This document shows, in pieces, positions 1 through 8,975 of a stretch of DNA of 64,000 bases. Both the position numbers and the translations under genes were made by a program. The DNA is from Alnus glutinosa (Eukaryota; Streptophyta; Magnoliopsida; Fagales; Betulaceae). The notes beneath the pieces were generated by a model, which did no database searches, was not told where the DNA came from, and was given only the letters and a program-made list of their open reading frames with translations. Numbering within the stretch: position 1 is the first letter of the stretch; the number at the start of each line of letters is the position of its first letter. The stretch spans positions 4,563,001-4,627,000 of the forward strand of contig NC_084898.1 of the NCBI RefSeq assembly GCF_958979055.1, in the 5' to 3' direction.

Positions 1-100
1 CTCAAAGGGCAGACATAAAAAAGCATCAAGGAGAAAAAGGTAGCACAATGTTCAATCCCACCCTTATTTTATCATTGATGATGACCCCCACCCCCCTTAG

Positions 101-107
101 CTTTTTC

Positions 108-142
<35 letters not shown>
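101..142. repeat. (CT)n microsatellite
   Basis: A run of CT dinucleotides about 40 bp long in AT-rich intergenic DNA. Simple-sequence repeat with no evident gene nearby. Confidence 0.9.
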
Positions 143-148
<6 letters not shown>

Positions 149-368
149 TTTCCATTTAATAGTAAATGCTGCAGAGTTTATATACTTTATAGTATATATA
201 TGATCAGATGATTAATTTAAATAAATAAAATGGCTGTAAGCAACAAGCATGAACATTTTAGTGCCATTAATTAAATGTGGCAGTAGTTAAAGAGGAAAGA
301 AGAACAGAGACAAAAGGATGGACTATATATAAATAATATTTAATCCTTTTCCTTGGTTCCTTTATTAA

Positions 369-406
369 GGTTAATTTTAACTTATAAGGTTAATTTTAAC
401 TTATAA
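369..406. repeat. Two tandem copies of a 19-bp unit
   Basis: The unit ggttaattttaacttataa occurs twice back to back at 369-387 and 388-406 with no mismatch seen. Short local duplication in the intergenic region left of the aspartic protease gene. Confidence 0.85.
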
Positions 407-909
407 ACTGACGTAATAGTCTATATTATACTGTCACGTCGACCACACTAAAATTTAAGAAAAAAAAATACACGTACTCCCCTTCGAACTACGTACATAC
501 CACCTGATTGACGGCATGTGTCGGATGGAGGAAAGGCAGGACCAGCTAATGCTTTGCGGGTTTTGTCTGCAGGTGTCTCAACTGGCATGGGGGAAAAAGG
601 CCGATGTTTTCCCCCCCGTCGGTCACATGCCAAACAGCCAAACAAGGTGGTGGCATGGGCCAATTTTTAGGAAGAGTTTAGAAGCCAGAAGCTTCTCGCT
701 AAGAGAGTGCATGATAGCAATATAGCATATACATATAGCAAATGTGTGTCTGCATCTTGGAATCTTCCACCAGAATTTCCTTGGCCAGGGAGTCGGGACC
801 CAGATTCAGGCCACAGAGAGTAAGTGGGAGATAGCATGCTCCAACGCCGCCCCTTGGTTTCCTTCAAAAAAAAACCGCCGCCCCTTGGATTTTTCCCCTT
901 TTTAAAAAA

Positions 910-1070
910 TTAAAAAAAATTATATATATATATATTTTAAAATTTTAATTTTATTTAATTTTATTTTTTTGACGTGTTCGCACAAGAGGGGAAGGAAGAT
1001 TCAAACTAGTGATCTCCGTTTCATGAAACGTGGTTCCCAGCCGATTGAGCTATCTCTTAAAGATACTTTT
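910..1070 (-). mobile_element. tRNA-derived SINE-like element
   Basis: Read on the minus strand, the sequence near 1060-1045 gives TAGCTCAATCGG, a good pol III A box. About 40 nt later comes GTTTGAATCTTCC, a B-box-like sequence, and the element runs into an AT-rich tail at 910-970. This is the layout of a plant tRNA-derived SINE or tRNA-like repeat. It does not fold as an intact tRNA gene by inspection, so it is called a SINE. Target duplications were not identified. Confidence 0.5.
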
Positions 1071-1604
1071 ATTTTTATCATTCGAAGGACATTGACAACT
1101 TTTTAGTAATTTGGAAAGACATTGTCAATTGAGTTGTAGTTTTAGAGAGCTATGTAGACTTTTCCCAAAAAAAAAAAATTATGCTTTTTTGCTTCTTTTT
1201 TCCTTGTAATTTTTTTAAATTTTTTATAAGTATATTTTTGTCATTTTTTGTACAAAGGTACATCGCAATTTTCCGGTAATTTGGAGAAAGATCTTTTCCA
1301 TTTTTCATTTCAAATGAAATGCAGAGGAGTCAGTTCCTTAATCAAGAGGGGTCAAACTGTCCAAAAAAATAAATAAATAACAATTTTGTCTATCTTAAAA
1401 TAAGAAACCGACTCCTCTCCATTTTAAATCTTAATTTGTTTTTAGAGAAACATTGCTTCAATTTATTACAAAAAATTTCTAATAATTTAAGAAAAATTAA
1501 TTTTTAAAATATAATTATTTAAAAATTAACGTGAAAAATGTCACGTAGACTGATCACGTCACAAATTATAAAAGCTACTAACTAAAGTTGAATGAGTAGC
1601 AAGG

Positions 1605-1610
1605 CACGTG
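1605..1610 (+). promoter_or_regulatory. G-box CACGTG upstream of the aspartic protease
   Basis: A palindromic CACGTG lies about 190 bp before the ATG at 1800. This core is bound by bZIP and bHLH factors and is the core of ABA-response elements. Regulatory use here is inference from position only. Confidence 0.3.
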
Positions 1611-1799
1611 AATATTTTCCATAAAGTCACAAATCAGTCCAAGAGACTAGAAAACAAAGAAAAAACTATCATATTTCCACAAACACCCCCGGCCCACATG
1701 GGCCACATACCCCAAAACCCAAACCAAATAAATGCCCCCCCTGGAAAAGCCGATCGAAGCTAACCAGCCACTACTGAAAAAGCCTTCCTTCCCACAACC

Positions 1800-3260
1800 A
1801 TGTCCATGCCACCCCTGCGAGCATCACTACTCATGATCGTGCCGGCGGTGGTGTTTCACCTCCACCTCCTCGCTACCGTCACCTCCACTTCGACGGCAGC
1901 AGCAGGCTCATCAAAAAACACCGTACCGCGCTACCCTGATTTCCAACACTTCAAAGTGAAAGAAACCATCGCCGAGATCAGAACCAACAAGCCCACCAAG
2001 AGTACCCCACAACACGCCGGTGAGAAGAAAGGGAAGGTGAAAGTAATGCACAGGGACAATATAATTGCACCCGCTCACGCCAACTTCCATGACCGTTTTC
2101 TCGAGCTCATGAAACGTGACGCTAGAAGGGTCGCCGGCCTTGTTCACCGCCTTAGTAATGCTAGTGCCGGTGGTACTTATCAGGCGCAAGAGGATTTTGG
2201 GTCGGAGGTGCTGTCCGGCATGGACCATGGAACGTGGGAATATGTCATTCAGATTGGCGTTGGTAGCCCTCCGACGAATCAGTACATGGTCATCGATCTC
2301 GGCAGTGATGTTGTGTGGGTTCAGTGTCAGCCCTGTGACCAGTGTTACCCGCAGTCCGACCCGGTTTTCAACCCGGCAGATTCACGCTCGTTTTCCAGAG
2401 TTTCCTGCAGCGCCGCCGTGTGTGACCGCCTCGATGGCGGCGGCTGCCACAAGGGTCAGTGTATATACGAGGTGTCCTACGCCGACGGGTCCTACACCAA
2501 AGGCACGCTGGTGCTCGAGACACTGACGTTGGGGCGCACCACGATTCAGAATGTGGCCATCGGGTGCGGCCACAAGAACCGGGGCATGTTCGTAGGAGCC
2601 TCCGGTTTGTTGGGCCTTGGAGGCGGGTCCATGTCGTTTCTGGGTCAGCTCGGTGGCCAGGCTGGCGGTGCGTTTACTTATTGTTTGGCAAGTCGGGGCA
2701 CCAGCACGTCCGGGTGGATGGAGTTCGGGCGTGGAGCGTTTCCCCAAGGGGTTGCATGGGTCCCCTTGCTCCGAAATCAACGGGCTCCGAGTTTCTACTA
2801 TGTCGGGCTTTCGGGTCTCGGAGTCGGAGGTATCCAGGTACCCATTTCTGAAGATGTGTTTCGGTTGACCGAATTGGGTGACGGAGGGGTTGTTATGGAC
2901 ACCGGCACCCCGGTGTCAAGGCTGCCGACTTTAGCTTATGAGGCGTTCCGCAACGCTTATATCGCACTAACCGGGAACCTTCCTCGGGTCTCCGGAGTAT
3001 CCATTTTTGACACATGCTATGATCTATCCGGATTTGTGACGGTTCGGGTACCAACCATATCGTTCTATTTCTCGGGCGGATTAAGCCTCACCCTTCCAGC
3101 ACAAAATTTTCTAGTTCCAGTGAATGATGCTGGAACTTTTTGTTTTGCATTTGCTCCAACCTCTTCTGGGCTTACTATTTTGGGGAACATTCAACAAGCA
3201 GGGATCCAGATTTCCATTGACACACTTGGGTATATGGGGTTTGGTCCAAACGTTTGTTAA
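1800..3260 (+). CDS. Aspartic protease, pepsin A1 family, ASPG1/ASPG2-like (nepenthesin-type)
   Basis: Single-exon ORF of 486 aa with a hydrophobic N-terminal leader (about residues 7-30), a prosegment to about residue 140 and a two-lobed A1 protease body. Seen directly: first active-site loop D166-L-G-S followed by DVVWVQCQPC, flap tyrosine Y227 in YADGSYTKG, second active-site loop D367-T-G-T, and a C-terminus SSGLTILGNIQQ...GFGPNVC typical of plant ASPG-type enzymes. Many paired cysteines fit an extracellular or endomembrane enzyme. The family cleaves proteins at acid pH; Arabidopsis ASPG1 is linked to guard-cell ABA responses. Odd point: the first triad is D-L-G where the family has D-T-G or D-S-G, so activity is uncertain. 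Length and intronless structure are normal for the group. The ATG at 1800 is the first Met of the frame and directly precedes the leader. Family assignment is confident, exact orthology is not. Confidence 0.93.
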   Translation: MSMPPLRASLLMIVPAVVFHLHLLATVTSTSTAAAGSSKNTVPRYPDFQHFKVKETIAEIRTNKPTKSTPQHAGEKKGKVKVMHRDNIIAPAHANFHDRFLELMKRDARRVAGLVHRLSNASAGGTYQAQEDFGSEVLSGMDHGTWEYVIQIGVGSPPTNQYMVIDLGSDVVWVQCQPCDQCYPQSDPVFNPADSRSFSRVSCSAAVCDRLDGGGCHKGQCIYEVSYADGSYTKGTLVLETLTLGRTTIQNVAIGCGHKNRGMFVGASGLLGLGGGSMSFLGQLGGQAGGAFTYCLASRGTSTSGWMEFGRGAFPQGVAWVPLLRNQRAPSFYYVGLSGLGVGGIQVPISEDVFRLTELGDGGVVMDTGTPVSRLPTLAYEAFRNAYIALTGNLPRVSGVSIFDTCYDLSGFVTVRVPTISFYFSGGLSLTLPAQNFLVPVNDAGTFCFAFAPTSSGLTILGNIQQAGIQISIDTLGYMGFGPNVC

Positions 3261-3816
3261 TTTTTGCTATTTTTGAGTCATATTACAAAATTAATATTTT
3301 AATTAAATTAGCTAAAAATGTAGGCACGTATAACAATATTTTCACTGAGATCTCGTTTACAAGAATTCCAGTTATTTTTTCACTGGAAGCAATCTTCGCC
3401 GTAAAAGTACAGAAGAATCTCGGGTGATTTTATTAATGATGTTGTTAAGTGCCTCATTAGTTTAGCTAAATGTAATTAGGGTATTGATGTTGTTAATGCT
3501 GCTATTTTTATAGGTAATGTAATTATATATACTGTGGTTTGCTTATAATAGTGTTTAAAAGAGTTAATGGAAAGTGGTAGTTTAAAAGAGTTGTATATTC
3601 ATCATTCCTAAGAGAAATTTGAAGGCAGTCAAAAGAATCACAAAAGGGAAAAAGAAAAGGGTATTACTTGGGTATTAGAGCACCCTTTATGGGTATGTGC
3701 CATGATAGAGTCCAATGCCCCCCTTTTTCTCATTACACAAACAGTCTTTATGGTGCCTTTGACCCTTACACTGGACATCCCCAACATCATCTTTTTTCCT
3801 TATCTTTCCCAAACAG

Positions 3817-3855
<39 letters not shown>

Positions 3856-4717
3856 ACTTTTCTGTAGGGTTTCAATCACGAGACAACAGGGAGCCACCAT
3901 GGTGTGGATGGGAAGAATATCACTAGGGATCTTGGTCACCTCTCCTGTTACACAAGCAACTTACAAAAGCCTTTGCTTTTCCTATTTTGAAAGGTTGAAA
4001 TTAGGATATTACTTTCCTTTCTTTTCAGGTTGGGGAAATTAAGAAGAATCATGACATCTTGGGTTTTGTGATGTAGCTCGTCTTTTAGTTGTAAACACTA
4101 TTCCGCCCGGATCAGGATTGGCTACAATCCCCTAACCCGATTCCAATGAGACTCACCTATCTGAGCAAATGTACATGCTTTCATAATTGCTTGTCTTATT
4201 ACAATAGGAGATTTCGGTTCATTTTACCTTCCAAAAAATAAATTAAGGACACAATTCTACCCTATTAACCTGCTTTGGATTTTGTGAGGACTTTAAGAGG
4301 CCCACAAAAGTTGGAAAATTTGCAGGTGAAATTAGTAAAAGCCTAAAAGGGAATAATCCATGTAAGCCTTGCTCAGAAAATAGCATCATTTGCTTAGAAA
4401 AGCTTTGCCCTAACTTTGTTTGCCAAAGCACTGGACAAAATCATTATTGCTTGAAAGTCCTTTATCTCATAAACAAATTTCTCTAAACTGTATCAAGTCT
4501 TTTGAGGGCTCACCTGTGCTTGAGCAATTTTTTTAGCACAATGTATCAAAGGTTGGAAAGATAAATTCCATTAAAATTGCTCAAGCCTCATGGGGTTTAA
4601 GCCAAAGTAAAAGCACATCCGACTTCAAAAGGGTCCATGTTCTAAGAGGTTCCACAAAACCCCATACACAATAAGTTTCTTGACTTTCTACTCATATTAC
4701 TGGTTAGGTATTCTTTA
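3261..4717. other. 3' flank and intergenic DNA, with a (CT)n repeat
   Basis: No coding region could be supported. A (TC)n microsatellite of about 32 bp sits at 3820-3852. The rest is AT-rich unique-looking sequence, and short ORFs here are driven by the microsatellite. Confidence 0.7.
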
Positions 4718-5899
4718 GGGAAAATGGTTCTATTGGTCCTTGTGATTTGTCTAAATTACAAATCATTGCATGTGGTATCAAAATTAATTCAGAAATCTAT
4801 GTAGTTGACCTAATTTACAAATCACTCCCTAGAGTCAAATTCCGTTAAAAATTTTGACAGATTTCGTTAGGCGCCACACCAACGTCAATAAAATAGCGAC
4901 ACGTGTCAGTCTTAATAAAAAAAATATAAATATATAAACTTAAAATTACTTTGAAAAAATAAATTTGGGGTTGGCCAAGCCACCTCCAGCCGATGGAGGT
5001 GGCCCCCCAGAGGTGGCTGGGGTGGCGCTCAACCACTAGGGGTGAAAATATGGATGTGTTTATCGCTTTTAATATTTGCGTTCCCATTATATGATTACTA
5101 TCTGCATCCGCGTGGTTATTATTCGCTATCTAAATATGAAGTAATGGACGTTTTGGATCACTATCTAAATCTATATGCAAGATTAATTAATGCAGTTATT
5201 ACTATATGCAAGTTTAAATAAATTAATATTTAACTTGTTACATAATGCGCAATTATCAGTCATATAGTGTTATTGTCATATAGAGTAATTGGAATTTGGA
5301 TTACCAAATAAAATAAAAGATAAGAAAAAATATAAATGTAATGAGGTATGACTTTGTAATGATAGTGAAAAAAAAACCTAACATAACCTAAAGGTCTTGA
5401 ACTTACCAAATCCAAAACGATGTTTTTGTGAATTTAATCTTATATATATATAAAAGGAATGCAGATGTGATTATTAACAGCATCCGCATTTCTTAAAATT
5501 GTTATCCACATCCGCATATGCAGATATTGGTTTTGGCTAACCACATCTGCATGTATGGATAGCGGTTAGGTGCGGATGTGAGCGATTATTATCTGGCTGC
5601 ATTTTCACCCTTAGTGGCCACCCCTTTGCTTTTTCAAAAAAAAAAAAAAACTAATTGTTTTGAAGTTTTATATTTTTAATATATTTATAGTTTTTTTATT
5701 AAGTCTGTCACGTGTCACTATCTTTTTTGGCGCTGACATGGCGCCTCACAAAATCTGTCAAAATTTTTAACGGAATTCAATTCCAATGAGGAATTTATAA
5801 ATTAGGCCAAACACATGAATCTTTGAATTAATTTTGATATTACATGAAATGATTTGTAATTTAAGCCAACCATAAAGACGAATGATACAATTTTTTCTA
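4718..5899. mobile_element. Foldback element with about 200-bp terminal inverted repeats
   Basis: The left arm (about 4718-4925) and the reverse complement of the right arm (about 5690-5899) align over about 200 bp. Shared blocks include aaattacaaatcat, tatcaaaattaattca, ccgttaaaaattttgacaga and gacacgtg. There is no transposase ORF between them. Long arms and no coding capacity fit a foldback or Mutator-like non-autonomous element. Similar but shorter elements occur at 12977-13332 and 24993-25511. The centre is occupied by a second, hAT-like element. Confidence 0.75.
5037..5613. mobile_element. hAT-like non-autonomous element nested in the foldback element
   Basis: The left end reads TAGGGGTGAAAAT and the right end ATTTTCACCCTTA, i.e. 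inverted termini of the TAGGGGTG type common in plant hAT elements. The interior carries repeated motifs such as gcatccgc and gttattattcgctat, shared with the element at 42249-42905. No clear 8-bp target duplication is visible (flanks tcaaccac and gtggccac share only ccac), so the ends or the class may be slightly wrong. Confidence 0.6.
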
Positions 5900-6215
5900 T
5901 TCTATAAATGTTAGTATGATCTCAATTGAACACCCATTTCTTCTCAAAGTGTTTCCCTTTATTTAAAGTACTTCAGCTTGAAAAATGTGAGCCGCCCCCC
6001 CCCCCCCCCCCCTTCTATTAATGTTAGTATGAACACAATTGAACACCCATTTTTTCTCAAAGTGTTTCCCTTTATTTAAAGTACTTCAGCTTGAAAAATG
6101 AGAGCCGCCCCGCCCCCCCCTTCTATAAATGTTAGTATGAATACAATTGAACACCCATTTTTTCTCAAAGTGTTTCCCTTTATTTAAAGTACTTCAGCTA
6201 GAAAAATGAGCCCCC
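5900..6215. repeat. Three tandem copies of a roughly 105-bp unit ending in C-runs
   Basis: Three successive units each begin ttctat(t/a)aatgttagtatga, run through gaacacccatt and tttaaagtacttcagct, and end in a C-rich run. The first run is 18 cytosines at 5995-6012. Units start near 5901, 6013 and 6120. The C-runs differ in length and purity between units. Confidence 0.85.
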
Positions 6216-6349
6216 CCGCCCCCCACGTACACACGCACACAAAAAAGGAGAGAGAGAATATACAAAAGGTGGAAAGACTAACACACTTGGTCAAAGAATC
6301 AGTGAAAGAAGTAGGGATTAATATCAACAGCTACCTAATATTAAATCGG

Positions 6350-6512
6350 AGTAATATCATTTAGTAGACTATTATACGATTATCATACAAATTGATGATG
6401 TGATAGTAAGAATAAGTTATTGGATCGGTAATTGTAAAAAAAAAATTCAAAGACAAGTTTTTATTGTCACATTACCCCAATAATTATGTAACTGTCTACT
6501 AAATAACATTAG
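6350..6512. mobile_element. Short MITE, TIR agtaatatcatttagtag
   Basis: Left end AGTAATATCATTTAGTAGAC and right end GTCTACTAAATAACATTA are inverted copies, with further pairing inward. At about 163 bp and non-coding it is a typical MITE. Related elements are seen at 25948-26116, 36493-36660 and 47591-47745. Confidence 0.6.
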
Positions 6513-7319
6513 TCATTAGATTTTGATAGAAAGAAAGAACATGTATAGGCATAGCAAATCTGTGAGAAACATTGATCCAGCCTCAAAGTCTTATCTTTTT
6601 CGGGTCCAACTTAGTTGGGTCCACATCCCCTTTACCCCATCCTCCTTCCTACCATCTCATGATTTCTATAGACAAATGAAAAATTATGAAGTGAAAATGT
6701 GTACATTGATTGACTGGACACCACCAGCCACAATCAGGCACCTGCCAAGCCTTCTTTCTTTTTCTCTTTTCCCTTTTTCAGTCCTTCAATTCAACCCTTG
6801 ATGCAAGACCATGATCCAATGAAATCATTTAAATCAACAGCATCCCTGAATTCTATAATTGCCTCAAGGGGCATTGGACAAAAAAGCAGCCAGATTGGAT
6901 GCCACTAAGAAGTTTTTTCTGAATATCACCAGCCACTTGAAAAATCACAAAAAATTGTGAAGGAGAGAAGGCCATCTGAGCACATTTATTATTTATAGAA
7001 TGGTTTAGTTCACTCTGTTTACCATTGATGAGAACAAAAATGCCTTGCATATGGGCCTCAAAACTTGAATAAGTTAACCATTGAGATGCACTAGACTTAC
7101 TAGGCTAGTTGAGCCACAGGGTCAGCAGGCACTATAAGTGCAGATACAAATTAACTTGCTGTCACATTCACTGATCAAGGTTCAAGTTTGAATCTCTTGA
7201 GCTTTTTTCCTTTTTCTAGACTACTATCAAGAGAGCAGAATTACCGAAATCCAGATGAACATGGAGTAATCGGAGAACGTGGTATTTAGACCAACTTCAC
7301 CATTAACAAAGTGGCAAAG
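6513..7319. other. Intergenic DNA, no feature supported
   Basis: AT-rich sequence. Short ORFs here lack recognisable motifs and splice context. No repeat structure was found beyond low complexity. Confidence 0.5.
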
Positions 7320-8161
7320 CCTCCACTTTGGTCTGTGATAGTGATCCATGTTACAGTAACAAGAAGAGTCTGTCCAATTCTATGTGCTCGATCAACATCC
7401 TAGTCTTCCTTAGTTGGCTTCCACCAAAGATCCAAAGGAATAACATGACATGCAGCAACCACGTTTAACCCAATGTTTCTGGTTTTTAATGACATCGAGC
7501 ATAACGGTCACCTGCAACAAATAATAGTCATTCAGATACTGAAACTACAACCCAGATTAAGCAATAAGAAACAGAAGGGAAACAATCGTGCATTATATCA
7601 TCAGTTTGTGTAAACAAAAGTACTGCCACAAAGCACATCTAGGAGGGTGGTCTTGTAATAATATCCTTATCTTTGAACAGCATTTTGTCAGCTAATACAA
7701 CTATGACTTTCAGATACCTTTATTACTGATACCCACCTTGCCAAAAGAAAATAAAATATTAGAAGAAAAACAAACTAAAGGCATTCCAGGATTGTTTTCA
7801 CAGTTCCACAAGGTAGGGCGTTGAAATCTCTAAGCCGTGTCCCTTGCACCCAGAGTCATTGTGCCATCAAGCCACCTGTATTTGTACAAGACTGGTTCAA
7901 CGAAATCCCCACCAAGACCAACATGCTGATCCACGGGGAAAAATTAATTGCTTTTATTGGTCCTTCAGCTAGTAGCTTTGAACGAAATGCTGTGCGCTTT
8001 GTAGCATTAACACCTTAATGGCAATTCTATTTGTATGCCTTTTCAGAAGACAGAACATCAATTACATTTCATGGAACTATGCATATTATAATGTGCCACA
8101 GAATTTGAAGAACAGCTCTGATTTAAGATGAACTATACTCATTCTACAAAACTATTGAACT

Positions 8162-8212
8162 TGGGTTGCACCCCTTTGCGCTTTTTGAATATACTTTACT
8201 TATCAAAAAAAA
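8162..8212 (+). mobile_element. Very short 5'-truncated LINE tail with 14-bp target duplication
   Basis: The sequence tgggttgcacccctttgcg... ending in an A-run is flanked by aaaactattgaact at 8148-8161 and again at 8213-8226. A direct flanking repeat plus a poly(A) end is the signature of target-primed reverse transcription. Only about 40 bp of the 3' end of the LINE was copied. It lies in an intron-like part of the SNF2 pseudogene. Confidence 0.75.
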
Positions 8213-8707
8213 AAAACTATTGAACTCAAGAGTGAACTGAAAACTCATAGGACTGCCATTAACATCATCAGAGAGACAACTGCTCAACAAGCTTTGGAAA
8301 AAGTGACCTTGGAACCAATTTGTTCTTTACATTCAGGTGCAAGGCATGTATTATGATCACCTTTCAAATATTTGGATACACATAGATAGCAGAAAACATG
8401 GGCACACATGGTAACAACAGGGTCATCAGGTGGATCCTGTACATGCATCAGATACTAGAAGAATTAGATTGGAAGGTCATGTGACAGCACATTCTTCTTA
8501 TGTAGTTATCTATTGTTGATTTGCTAAGGGATAAGAGATGAGATGAACGACAACAATGGCCGAATACACAAGTAATCAATGAACAGCCTAACAGAGGAAA
8601 CAATTGTTCAAATGTGAAATGATGAAGTAGATTGAGGATATTATACATACATTCATAAAGGCATATAAACATGTAAAGTAACATACAGACGTCTTCATCA
8701 CACCTAA

Positions 8708-8975
8708 GGCCTCGTTTAATAACCCCCTTCCCCTCCCCTCTCCCAAAAAACATCAACTTCAAAACATTCTTAATTTTTTTTACTTTTTATATCACATCAA
8801 CCATTTTTTATTATTGTTTAAATAAAAAAACCCACTACAATACAAAATTTTTTCACTTTTTTATATAAATTCTTTCTACTTTATATCATATCAATCACTT
8901 TTTACTTTCACTAAACAAAAAAAATTCCCCATAAGGAAAGGGGAGGGGAGGGGAAGGGGGTTATTAAACGGGGCC
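8708..8975. mobile_element. Harbinger/Tourist-type MITE, TSD TAA
   Basis: Left terminus GGCCTCGTTTAATAACCCCC and right terminus GGGGGTTATTAAACGGGGCC are inverted copies extending over about 30 bp. The 268-bp element is flanked by TAA on both sides (8705-8707 and 8976-8978). TAA target duplication and GGCCTCGTTT termini fit PIF/Harbinger Tourist MITEs. No coding capacity. Confidence 0.85.

Noticed and set aside
1000..1070. Possible functional tRNA gene on the minus strand
   Set aside because: A and B boxes are present, but no acceptor stem or paired arms could be made; called a SINE instead.
2116..2851. Overlapping ORFs in other frames of the aspartic protease gene
   Set aside because: GC-rich coding DNA leaves long open shadow frames; none has a motif or its own start context.
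3668..3926. Three ORFs with Ser-Leu or Arg-Glu repeats
   Set aside because: They are translations of the (CT)n microsatellite at 3820-3852.
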